A DNA stretch of 64,000 nucleotides, from NCBI GenBank assembly GCA_964510205.1, contig CAZEBW010000002.1, forward strand, positions 1-64,000, in the 5' to 3' direction. Under the pieces are notes generated by a model. The model worked only from the letters and a program-made list of their open reading frames with translations, did not search any database and was not told the origin of the DNA. Positions within the stretch are counted from its first letter, which is position 1; every line of letters begins with the position of its first letter. A program made the position numbers and the translations under genes. Source of the DNA: CAZEBW01 sp964510205. Its GTDB lineage: Bacteria; Chloroflexota; Anaerolineae; VGOG01. Positions 20,901 to 27,821 of the stretch are shown here, in pieces.

Positions 20901-21134
20901 CGTCTCAGCCAATAAATCCAGAAAATAAAAGACCTCGATGCCAGCCTTTTTCAAGACCTTGATCAGGCAATCGTGTTCTTTGGCCGCTGCTTTGCGGTAA
21001 AGAATGTCGTCAAATAGCATACGTTCAAAATTCCGGGGAGTTACCATCTCAATTTCCCGGCCAGGCGCATGCACAATAGCCTCTCGCAAGCGACCGATCT
21101 CAGATGTCACAGAAAGGGGAATGCCATGCTTCAT
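17943..21134 (-). CDS. Two fused arginine deiminase domains, first one catalytically impaired
   Basis: One uninterrupted frame of 1063 residues holds two complete arginine deiminase domains (about 1-545 and 548-1050). The enzyme hydrolyses arginine to citrulline and ammonia. Domain 2 keeps the active-site set: MFMRD (704-708), EGGD (794-797), HLDT (853-856) and the catalytic Cys in GGPRCMSMPL (C1033). Domain 1 keeps MFVRD (148-152) and HLDT (329-332), but EGGD has become EGGN (275-278) and the Cys is replaced by Ser (GGPRSLVLPL, S503). It is therefore probably inactive or regulatory. Classical deiminases are single-domain, about 400-480 residues. It starts 21 bases after the EF-Tu-like gene, so the two are co-transcribed, and it would feed citrulline to the OTC encoded further on. 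Confidence 0.9.
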   Translation of the reverse strand: MKHGIPLSVTSEIGRLREAIVHAPGREIEMVTPRNFERMLFDDILYRKAAAKEHDCLIKVLKKAGIEVFYFLDLLAETLHLIGDKRRKEFVQFVSQLEGCPPEYCKLLLDYSPEGLADVLIGGEPREESLTRFLRRDIYALSPLPNMMFVRDCATVVGDAVVLSSMAHAVRSREVLLLSLVFKHHPHFCYQGIAPWHWLGDFRGRLSKEGAMRGQFGFERISLRGTNFRLSSPDGLSIGGKEYAGTNAQVTSGDKSVTLQADYVRFTQGPQHTLEGGNIFILSPEILLVGCGQRASAAAIDRLARDLFGRRSRIRTILVAIVAGDKDSHLDTFFSIVDRDQYVIHPPVMEEYGAQLTMFKMWLDKGRICVQAYDSMKEALESENLKYEERNVAYCAGVTPFSGGWMENASEIKVDDRIAQEREWHNQALNMLPLAPGILIASQRNEKTLKHLQEQWGYERFEAEEFLDELEEGVLDEWLQCGKRAVITLDDSELLRGHGGPRSLVLPLRRDEVDDGPFSVHVKSPLKDAEREHAPQSGSDAPDLREIQLNVRSETGRLRQVVLHTPGKEIARLSPTNHDALLYDDVLDLKRTQKEHGDFSELLRALDITVYEVENLIANALRGKERLGDVFDLVADLQKEAVEERGGKWLPSYKETLKTKLAKTKGVEELSRMLIAGVTADSSHPALFLDDADPFLLTPIPNIMFMRDPAAVVGDNAIVCYMQKPARLREGLLLHYALQALVDQEIIPRDDLWFDHFRDVGILEERGKSLSGDRSELEAKKRVLEEQGKRQRVEGGDILVIHEHILAIGCSERTTRETLERLATKLFSVPRDVDPRIHEIFVVLMPAQRSAMHLDTIFTMVSEDECLVYEPMVMPQGVEQVRVVRVVPDRNQEGRLEGIKTQPVNSLIKELERAIAKYENDPNYKLMPILTGGDNPLYQDREQFYDGANVLAIAPGVIIGYERNYRTFRELERAGYRVYHARDVMQDEELKRDILQAMESSIPGKRTYQRYRGKYAIAIEGRELSRARGGPRCMSMPLQREDISWDRSGRSREKSQKQKLGSK

Positions 21135-21155
21135 TGTGAGACTCCCGAGGTGATT

Positions 21156-22364
21156 TCAGTCAATGATCTCAGTGATAACCCCTGCACCAACTGTACGCCT
21201 TCCATCCCGAAAGGCAAACCGCAGTCCCCGTTCGAGCGTGACTGGGTGGTGCAGTTCAATCTCCATTTCTACATAGTCGCCCGGCATTGCCATCGCCCGA
21301 TCCTCTGGCAGCTTGATCCGGCCGGTAACATCCATCGTTCTTACATATAGCTGCGGGCGATATCCGGTAAAGAAAGGTTTATGACGCCCTCCTTCCTCCT
21401 TGGTTAAGACGTAGGCTTCGGCTTTGAAACGAGAATGGGCCTTGACCGATCCCGGCTGGGCCAACACATGTCCGCGTTGGACTTCACCCAGTTCCACACC
21501 GCGCAACAAGCACCCCACATCGTCGCCAGCCTGAGCCTGCTTCATGTGCTCACCAAACATCTCGATACTAGTTACAACTACGGTTCTCGAATGATCGGTC
21601 AGTCCTACAATCTCCACCGGATCTCCGACCGAAATGATACCTCGCTCTATTTTGCCAGCCACAACAACGCCCCGCCCCTTGATGCTGTATTCTTCGTCAA
21701 CGGGCATCAAGAAAGGCTTATCAGTATCTCGTTGAGGCAAGGGAACATAAGTGTCCACGGCTTTCATAAGCTCAATAATTGGCTGGCAACATGCACAGTC
21801 ATCCTTTCCACAGCCACAGTCACGGGCTAGCAGTGCGCTGCCCCGAATCATCGGGACATCGTCACCCGGATATCCGTACTGACTCAAGAGTTCAGAGACC
21901 TCCAATTCCACCAATTCTATGAGCTCCTCATCGTCCACCACCTCTACTTTGTTCAAGAACACAACAATCGCGGGGATGGCAATTTGATTAGCCAAGATGA
22001 TGTGCTCACGTGTCTGGACCATCGGACCATCTGTGGCGTCCACCACTAAGATAGCACCGTCCATTTGGGCAGCACCGGTGATCATGTTCTTGATATAGTC
22101 CACATGGCCTGGGCAATCAATGTGAGAATAGTGACGGTTCTCTGTTTCATAGCTAATGTGGGATGCAGGCACAGTGACAATCCTTAACTCATCCCGGGTG
22201 ACACCGCCTTTAGCAATTTCCGCGTATGTTGTTTCCTCGCTCAATCCACGCGCAGCTAGAACCCGTGTGATAGCCGCCGTAAGCATGGTTTTCCCATGAG
22301 CAACATGGCCGATTGTCCCAATATTCACGTGTGGCTTAGTTCGTTCATATATCTGTTTTGACAT
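21156..22364 (-). CDS. tuf: Divergent EF-Tu paralogue
   Basis: A 402-residue protein of normal EF-Tu length with all three domains. EF-Tu carries aminoacyl-tRNA to the ribosome. The sequence is unusual at the GTP site: G1 reads GHVAHGKTM (19-27) instead of GHVDHGKTT, switch I reads LRIVTV instead of ARGITI although its Thr (T65 here) is kept, and the base-specificity motif NKxD is NKVE (138-141). DCPGH (83-87) is normal. A Cys-rich segment, CGCGKDDCACC (183-193), follows GSALL. A strong AAGGAGG precedes ATG. It lies between a tRNA-Arg gene and the fused arginine deiminase, not in a str or ribosomal operon, so it may serve a special role. Confidence 0.9.
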   Translation of the reverse strand: MSKQIYERTKPHVNIGTIGHVAHGKTMLTAAITRVLAARGLSEETTYAEIAKGGVTRDELRIVTVPASHISYETENRHYSHIDCPGHVDYIKNMITGAAQMDGAILVVDATDGPMVQTREHIILANQIAIPAIVVFLNKVEVVDDEELIELVELEVSELLSQYGYPGDDVPMIRGSALLARDCGCGKDDCACCQPIIELMKAVDTYVPLPQRDTDKPFLMPVDEEYSIKGRGVVVAGKIERGIISVGDPVEIVGLTDHSRTVVVTSIEMFGEHMKQAQAGDDVGCLLRGVELGEVQRGHVLAQPGSVKAHSRFKAEAYVLTKEEGGRHKPFFTGYRPQLYVRTMDVTGRIKLPEDRAMAMPGDYVEMEIELHHPVTLERGLRFAFRDGRRTVGAGVITEIID

Positions 22365-22699
22365 AAGTCCTCCTTATCATACATGATGCTAGACTCTGGC
22401 GAAAACTGCTGCGAGAATAAGAAGAATCCGGCCTTCTTGACCGGCTCCAGGCGGCAGTCAATCGAGCAAAACAGGCGGCCGTCGTTTCGAGGGCAACTAG
22501 ACCATTTGGTTGAAGGACAGCAACTCCCTGGCGCCGCTTTTGCCCGTTTGCGAGAAGCACCCTCAGCTCTAAAGTGAAACCACTGCCGCTGGCAGTTGGC
22601 TACCCTACACAGATGCTGAATCTGCTGTCTTGATCTCAGTTAGAGCAACCCTACACTCGATCAGGGAACTCCACCAGAGTCCAGCATAGTAGTGGTTAG
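22365..22699. other. Intergenic stretch before the EF-Tu-like gene
   Basis: About 335 bases between the tRNA-Arg(TCG) gene and the EF-Tu-like gene. I see no gene and no clear terminator; it may hold the leader of the EF-Tu-like transcript. Confidence 0.5.
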
Positions 22700-22773
22700 T
22701 GCGCCTGGAGGGATTCGAACCCCCAACCCACGGTTTCGAAGACCGGCGCTCCGTCCAATTGAGCTACAGGCGC
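22700..22773 (-). tRNA. tRNA-Arg (anticodon TCG)
   Basis: Folds as a standard cloverleaf: acceptor stem GCGCCTG with CAGGCGC, D-arm GCTC/GAGC with GGA in the loop (A20, an arginine identity base), anticodon loop CTTCGAA, T-arm with TTCGAAT, discriminator A. The first anticodon-stem pair is a C-U mismatch. CCA is not encoded. It lies between argS and the EF-Tu-like gene, apart from the other four tRNA-Arg genes. It should read CGA and probably other CGN codons. Confidence 0.93.
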
Positions 22774-22806
22774 GCACTGGCTGAAGACCACATAGTAACC
22801 TGGGGT

Positions 22807-25239
22807 TTACATCACTTCTGGTGCTTCGATCCCCAGAAGTGCGAGTCCGTTGGCCAAAGTCTGCCTAGCAGCTCTAACTAGTCGCAGGCGGGCGGCTCGC
22901 ACTCCATCTGGGACATCTCCTCGAAGCACATCGCAGTTTTGGTAGAAATCGGTGAAGAGACTGGCCAATTCAAACACGTATGTAGATATCAAGTGTGGTT
23001 TGTAGCGAGTTGCGGCCCGTAACACTACTTGGGGAAATTCTGCCACCTTTTCGATCAAGTTGATCTCCGCTAGCAACTCTGCCTTGGGCTGAGATGTGGT
23101 TGGTACAACTAGATGGCTATAGTCTGGTTCCAGCTCTGAAATGCCTCCGGCCTTTTCCAAAACGCGGCAGGCTCGGGCATGTGCATACTGGATATATGGT
23201 GCGGAACGACCTTCTAGACTTAGAGCGTCTTCTAGGTCAAACGTGATGACTTTGTTGTCATCAACGCTGATCATAGAGTACTTCATGGCCCCCAAGGCAA
23301 CTCCGCGCGCGATCCCCTTTTTTTGTGCATCCTGCAAATCAGGGTTCTTAGCTTCAACTACAGCCAACGCGCGAGACACCGCCATTTCCACAAAATCCTC
23401 AAAAGGTACCACATTCCCTGCCCGAGAAGACATCGTTCCAGCGGGATCTGTCACAATCTCGTATGCCAAATGATAGCAGTTCTTGGCTTGCTCAAAGCCC
23501 CACAGTTCTAGGACCTTGAAAACCTGCCTGAAATAGAATGCTTGTCTGACGTCCACAACGTAGATGGAGCGATCAACCCCATAGTCTTCAAACTTGCGCT
23601 TTGCCAGGGCCAAGTCCTTCGTTGAGTATAGAGAGGTTCCGTCGCTGCGCAAAACCAGAAGGGTGCGGTATTCGCCACCCGTCACTTCGCCGCGCCTGTC
23701 CCCCTTTTCGAGACCCAATAGTCTGTCAACGTGAACCAGCACAGGTCCATCTGGTCGTAGATCCTCGGCAATGCCTTTTTCTATCATGTCGTCAACGATT
23801 TCTTTGCCTTCTTCCTCGACCTGGCTCTCGTAGAACCAGACTTCGAACTCCGCTCCAAGAAAGTCATAGATTTCCCGGAATTCTTCCATGCTCCATTCTT
23901 TGGTCTTCTCCCAGAGTGACACTACCTCTGGGTCCTTGGCATCCCAGCGCAAGAAGAGTTCCTTGGTTTCTGCATGCCACCGATCTACATTGGGCCACCA
24001 TTCCATTCGGTTGTCAAGGGTTTCATAGAGTCCGAGTAACTCAGATAACGTCTGCCATTGTCCAGTGTCCGAAGCGTGACTATCCCCAGAGGAGCCAGAA
24101 GGAGAGACTGCCTCTTGAATCCACCTACCAATTTCTGGCCACAGTGTTGGTACATGCTGTCTAACTGCGCCTGCCACGGCGTCTTGGTCTCCAATGTGTT
24201 GCAAAACGTGCATAGACGCTTCAAGCGATCTCCCAGATAGCAGGGTTTCCAGGACTTGACAGTACCAAGAAGCCCCAGGCCCCCCAACAGCAATGGTGAA
24301 ACTATCGTTGTCCCCTCTATCAACCACCACGCCGGACTTCTTCCCCTGGGCCATGCTTTCCATACTGCTCGCAACCAGGACACTGGATCCCTCTTCCTGG
24401 GCCAGGTTCTCAAGCCCTGACTCAATCTCCTCTATAACCCCTTGCCAACCGGGGTCTAGTTTGTGCAGCAGCTGCGACTTGACAGGACTCTCAAGATGCT
24501 GGTCAACCCAGTTATGCAGTCTCACCAAGAGAGAAGGAAGCCGAATCAGATCGTGGATCAAGCCCACTACATGATCACGAAGCTCAAGGCGCCGGTCAGC
24601 CTCAGAATAGACTTGGCCCAACCATTTGCCCCGTCCCTTCGCCGGCTCCTGTCCTTCATGAAATCTGGTGTAACACCACAAGCATTTGATAACATGCATC
24701 CCAATGTCGCCGATGTAATTCGCCGTAATCGTGTCGAAGCCCGCAAAATCCAGTATCAAAGCCAGGGAGTGACCCAAACAGACATTCCGGAGGTGGCCCA
24801 CGTGAAAGGCTTTGTGCGTGTTGGGTTGAGAATACTCTACCATGATGCGTTCGAGCTTTGCGGTACCGCGTCCATAGTCCCGTCCCTCATGCAGCACACT
24901 CTTGACCAACCGTGAGGTTAGTGCTGGCACGTCGAAATAGAAGTTGACATACCCTTCCTGAGCTTCAACACGCCCTGCGATTTCTACAGATTGCAAGGCT
25001 TTGGCAATCTCCTCTGCAATTTCCGGAGCTCGTTCACGTGCAATATGAGATCTTGTCCTTTTGTCTAGATCCACTCCCTCAAGTTCTTGGGCTGCCAATC
25101 TATAAGCAACAGAAGTGGCCAAACCCCAGGAGCCGAGGAAGGGGACATTTCGCCATTCAGGAGAGGTTGATTCGTAGCCAAGAGATTCAACGACCCTATT
25201 GAGCTGTTCAGTCAAGTAGTTTCTCTGAGCGGTTAACAT
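22807..25239 (-). CDS. argS: Arginyl-tRNA synthetase with a large internal insertion
   Basis: A class I synthetase that attaches arginine to tRNA-Arg. The N-terminal tRNA D-loop-binding domain is followed by YSQPNTHKAFHVGHLRN (HIGH motif as HVGH, 146-149), TANYIGDIGMH, the late KMSKS-like MSSRAGN and a C-terminal anticodon-binding domain ending ALLGIEAPEVM. At 810 residues it is far longer than the usual 550-600. About 190 extra residues (roughly 220-410) sit after QVYSEADRRLE, inside the catalytic half. This segment is partly helical in character and has no domain I recognise. Four tRNA-Arg genes lie upstream and one directly downstream, a strong functional grouping. Confidence 0.92.
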   Translation of the reverse strand: MLTAQRNYLTEQLNRVVESLGYESTSPEWRNVPFLGSWGLATSVAYRLAAQELEGVDLDKRTRSHIARERAPEIAEEIAKALQSVEIAGRVEAQEGYVNFYFDVPALTSRLVKSVLHEGRDYGRGTAKLERIMVEYSQPNTHKAFHVGHLRNVCLGHSLALILDFAGFDTITANYIGDIGMHVIKCLWCYTRFHEGQEPAKGRGKWLGQVYSEADRRLELRDHVVGLIHDLIRLPSLLVRLHNWVDQHLESPVKSQLLHKLDPGWQGVIEEIESGLENLAQEEGSSVLVASSMESMAQGKKSGVVVDRGDNDSFTIAVGGPGASWYCQVLETLLSGRSLEASMHVLQHIGDQDAVAGAVRQHVPTLWPEIGRWIQEAVSPSGSSGDSHASDTGQWQTLSELLGLYETLDNRMEWWPNVDRWHAETKELFLRWDAKDPEVVSLWEKTKEWSMEEFREIYDFLGAEFEVWFYESQVEEEGKEIVDDMIEKGIAEDLRPDGPVLVHVDRLLGLEKGDRRGEVTGGEYRTLLVLRSDGTSLYSTKDLALAKRKFEDYGVDRSIYVVDVRQAFYFRQVFKVLELWGFEQAKNCYHLAYEIVTDPAGTMSSRAGNVVPFEDFVEMAVSRALAVVEAKNPDLQDAQKKGIARGVALGAMKYSMISVDDNKVITFDLEDALSLEGRSAPYIQYAHARACRVLEKAGGISELEPDYSHLVVPTTSQPKAELLAEINLIEKVAEFPQVVLRAATRYKPHLISTYVFELASLFTDFYQNCDVLRGDVPDGVRAARLRLVRAARQTLANGLALLGIEAPEVM

Positions 25240-25472
25240 GGTTGACCTCTTCTATCAAGAACTAATATAATTTGACAACGTCAGTAATCTTCAAGAGAGT
25301 GCGCTTTTCTGAAGGTGCTGGTTGAGTAGGCTTGAAGTACGGCGGAGTGCTGCCTCTCAGGCAAAGGGGGACACCCGTCCAAGATTTCGCAGTTGATCGG
25401 AGGTGCCTGCAGCTACTGACAGTGCTCCTCGCCCCCAGGCCGGAGAACTAAGTGACCCCGCTAATCCTCTAG
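25240..25472. other. Leader region between argS and the tRNA-Arg array
   Basis: No gene. On the minus strand, TATATT with a weak upstream TTGAAG could be an argS promoter. I looked for the T-box word GGGTGGNACCGCG and did not find it. A glycine-riboswitch-like sequence lies on the opposite strand (separate entry). Confidence 0.4.
25292..25376 (+). promoter_or_regulatory. Glycine-riboswitch-like sequence without a downstream gene
   Basis: The plus strand reads GAGAG, then CTGAAGGTGC, and about 45 bases later CTCTCAGGCAAAGGGGGACA. This is close to the conserved 3-prime signature of the glycine aptamer (CTCTCAGGCAAAAGGAC) and its GCCGAAGGGGCAA loop. No glycine-related gene follows on this strand; minus-strand tRNA genes come next. 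It is probably a relic, or a chance match. Confidence 0.35.
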
Positions 25473-25546
25473 TGCGCCCGACAGGATTCGAACCTGCGAC
25501 CTCAGCGTCCGCAGCGCTGCGCTCTGGTCCCCTGAGCTACGGGCGC
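25473..25546 (-). tRNA. tRNA-Arg (anticodon GCG)
   Basis: Acceptor GCGCCCG with CGGGCGC, D-loop containing GGA, a fully paired anticodon stem GCAGCG...CGCTG around loop CTGCGGA, T-arm with TTCGAAT, discriminator A. Reads CGC and CGU. Bacteria normally read these with an ACG (inosine) tRNA, so the G34 form is unusual. Last gene of the four-tRNA array. Confidence 0.93.
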
Positions 25547-25576
25547 GCAATGATAAAGAGACTCATCCATTAATGG

Positions 25577-25649
25577 TGCGCCTGACAGGAATCGAACCTG
25601 TAACCTAGGGTTTAGGAGACCCTTGCTCTGTCCATTGAGCCACAGGCGC
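25577..25649 (-). tRNA. tRNA-Arg (anticodon CCT)
   Basis: Acceptor GCGCCTG with CAGGCGC, D-loop with GGA, anticodon stem AGGGT/ACCCT around CTCCTAA, T-loop TTCGATT, discriminator A. Reads AGG. Its acceptor stem is identical to those of the TCG and TCT tRNAs. Confidence 0.93.
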
Positions 25650-25692
25650 ACGATTGGCACAGAGTAGCCGGCTAGATTCATTGTGGTGTGTG

Positions 25693-25765
25693 TGCGCCTG
25701 GCGGGATTCGAACCCGCAACCTACGATTTAGAAGACCGGTGCTCTGTCCGTTGAGCTACAGGCGC
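25693..25765 (-). tRNA. tRNA-Arg (anticodon TCT)
   Basis: Acceptor GCGCCTG with CAGGCGC, D-loop with GGA, anticodon loop CTTCTAA, T-loop TTCGAAT, discriminator A. Reads AGA. Overall nearly the same as the TCG tRNA, and it shares that tRNA's C-U mismatch in the first anticodon-stem pair, so one probably arose from the other by duplication and anticodon change. Confidence 0.93.
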
Positions 25766-25785
25766 ATTCACGATGTTGAGACACA

Positions 25786-25857
25786 TGCCCCCAGGGCGAA
25801 TCGAACGCCCGCACATGGCTTCGGAGGCCACTGCTCTATCCTCTGAGCTATGGGGGC
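25786..25857 (-). tRNA. tRNA-Arg (anticodon CCG)
   Basis: Acceptor GCCCCCA with TGGGGGC, D-loop with GGA, anticodon stem GTGGC/GCCAT around CTCCGAA, T-loop TTCGATT, discriminator A. Reads CGG. First gene of the array in transcription order, with short spacers of 20-43 bases to the next ones, so the four are probably one transcript. Confidence 0.92.
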
Positions 25858-26152
25858 CTCAGCAGAGACTGTGCACCTTTGACAAACTACAGCAATTCCA
25901 ATCTAGGGGCTCCGCAAGCAGCTATAACACAGGGGATTGACGTCCTCTCCACCCACTGAGCGCCAAGAACGGGCTGGTTACTGGGGTTTCTAGGCAGTGG
26001 TCGCCTCATTGGGGAACAGCCCGGAGGACTGCAGAGTTCCTGCTCGGCAGCATTCTGATTACGGAACGTGTTCCCAGCAAACTGCCTTCTCATCGCGATC
26101 TGCAACAATACTCGCAGATTATAGCATGAACATGATGCGAAGTCAAGTGGCG

Positions 26153-27583
26153 CTGGTGATTACCCACAAGTAGTCTGTAACTTGCAAACTCCGCCCAACG
26201 CAGTATGATTTGGAAGCGCGAACAACCGAATCACTGCGGAGGGCGGAGCAATGAATAGGATACTGCAAAATGATGTAATTGACAAGTTGCCCATCACCGA
26301 ACTTACGACAACGCTGGATAGGCTTATGGAGCCCGTAGTAGCACAGTTGCCGGAGAAGCGTCTGCGGAGGGTAGCAAAGCTGGCTGTGCAGGGGATCATC
26401 AGCGGGCAATCGCCTGTGGTGCTTCAGATGGCTCGGGGCGTGGCGAGAGAAGGAGAGACCATTCGGCCCACGGCGAGACGAGTATATCGTTTCATCTGGA
26501 ACGAGCGGTTCAGCCATCGTGACTTGTTGAAGGGTTTGTATGGGATTGCACAGCGCACGGTTGCTGCCTGTAAGCCAGACCACCTAGTAGTGGCGTTAGA
26601 CCCCGTCAACTTCGAGAAACCATATACCAAGAAGCTGGGAGGGGTCTCCACAGTAATGAAGAGCACCCCGCCTGGAGAACGTAAGCGCAAGCGCCTGACA
26701 GCGGGATATCCAGCTATGACAGCCACAGTGGTGAATCTGGAGACACCGGTGGTGACCTACGCCAATTGGTTTTCCTACGTCACCGAGGACTTCGTGAGCG
26801 AAAATCGCGAGATCTACCGTGCCATCCGCATCACGCGAGCGCTGTTTCCCCGTACCAAGCTGCGTTTCGTGGCGGATGCAGGCTTGGATGATCGGAAGAT
26901 GTTCCGTTGGATAGACTTGATAGAGGGTGAGTTCATCATCCGATCTTGCCATAACCGCATCGTCGAGGTCTACAATGACCGCTTGGATCGATGGGAAGAA
27001 GAATCCCTGGACGACTTGACCGCCACTGTGCCGCTGTCCCTGCAACTCGAAGTCGCCTTCACCCACGCCCGAAAGGTGCGAACGGTGGAGGTCGGTTTGG
27101 GCTGGCTCAAGATCCGACTCCTGACCAGCCCACAAGTCTTGTGGGTCTTGGTGGCCCATGACCCAGAGTTGGATCGGGATCTAGTCCTGATCACCAACGT
27201 ACCCATTCTGACCCCTCAAGATGCAGAGACCGTTTACACCGAGTGGCGTTATCACCCGAATATTGAACATACCTATCGTTTTGACCAGGAAGAGGGACTG
27301 GATATAGAAAGGGTGTGTGTCCGGACCCTAGAACGCATGCGACGCCTTCTCGTCTTGGTCTTGCTGGCAGCGCTATTTATGTATCATACTGCCCATATCT
27401 GGCCTCAGCGAATGGTCCTGTGGCTCCGTCGCTTGGGAGGTAAGCTGGGGCTCTCCTCAGATCGAGATGGTCCCTATGTTCTCCTTGCTGGCATCCGAGC
27501 CGTTTTCATAACCGTAACCACACTGGCTTACGCTGCCCAACATCCTTTCCCAAGAGGTGATCCGACTTATGGGTAATCACCAG
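26153..27583 (+). mobile_element. IS4-like insertion sequence with 19-bp inverted ends
   Basis: The left end CTGGTGATTACCCACAAGT (26153-26171) and right end ACTTATGGGTAATCACCAG (27565-27583) are inverted copies differing at one base. A single transposase frame fills the 1.43 kb between them. I could not see a clear target duplication. It lies just upstream of the tRNA-Arg array, at the point where gene orientation switches. Confidence 0.75.
26251..27576 (+). CDS. DDE transposase, IS4-like
   Basis: A 441-residue transposase. LVVALDPVNFEKPY carries the first catalytic Asp, LRFVADAGLDDRKMF the second, and YTEWRYHPNIEHTYRFDQEEGLDIE the Glu of a DDE catalytic triad. The typical YRWRWKIE-like strand is replaced by HPNIEHTYRF, common in divergent IS4-type families. 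The frame is intact, with ATG after GCGGAGGGCGGAGCA. The last codons run into the right inverted repeat. Confidence 0.8.
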   Translation: MNRILQNDVIDKLPITELTTTLDRLMEPVVAQLPEKRLRRVAKLAVQGIISGQSPVVLQMARGVAREGETIRPTARRVYRFIWNERFSHRDLLKGLYGIAQRTVAACKPDHLVVALDPVNFEKPYTKKLGGVSTVMKSTPPGERKRKRLTAGYPAMTATVVNLETPVVTYANWFSYVTEDFVSENREIYRAIRITRALFPRTKLRFVADAGLDDRKMFRWIDLIEGEFIIRSCHNRIVEVYNDRLDRWEEESLDDLTATVPLSLQLEVAFTHARKVRTVEVGLGWLKIRLLTSPQVLWVLVAHDPELDRDLVLITNVPILTPQDAETVYTEWRYHPNIEHTYRFDQEEGLDIERVCVRTLERMRRLLVLVLLAALFMYHTAHIWPQRMVLWLRRLGGKLGLSSDRDGPYVLLAGIRAVFITVTTLAYAAQHPFPRGDPTYG

Positions 27584-27587
27584 GCAG

Positions 27588-27617
27588 TTGACAATTGTAT
27601 AGGGTATGGGATATAAT
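27588..27617 (+). promoter_or_regulatory. Consensus sigma-70 promoter with no gene behind it
   Basis: TTGACA (27588-27593), an 18-base spacer and TATAAT (27612-27617). It begins five bases after the right end of the IS element. The next 700 bases hold no coding frame, only hairpins and an inverted-repeat element. Confidence 0.55.
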
Positions 27618-27790
27618 AGGGGTGGGCAACTCGACACAGGGATACACTGTCAGATACCACACCTGGAGATTCGGAATCTCTGACCTCTTCGTCGCATGTC
27701 AGCTTCTTCTGGAACGCTTGAAGCGATCTACTCCCAACACGCCCGAGACCGACCCTCAGCACCTCCCCGATTGTGTGTGAAATCTACGGC

Positions 27791-27821
27791 ACAAATGTAC
27801 CCCCAAGAAAGGTACATTTGT
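27791..27821. repeat. Hairpin with third copy of the arm nearby
   Basis: ACAAATGTACC and GGTACATTTGT form an 11-bp stem with a nine-base loop. A further GGTACATTTG follows at 27833-27842, so two alternative pairings with the left arm are possible. No T-run for a terminator. Confidence 0.55.

Noticed and set aside
23601..24164. 187-residue plus-strand open frame inside argS
   Set aside because: Antisense to a well-recognised gene, with no independent evidence.
25240..25472. T-box leader for argS
   Set aside because: I searched the minus strand for the conserved GGGTGGNACCGCG word and a matching specifier stem and did not find them.
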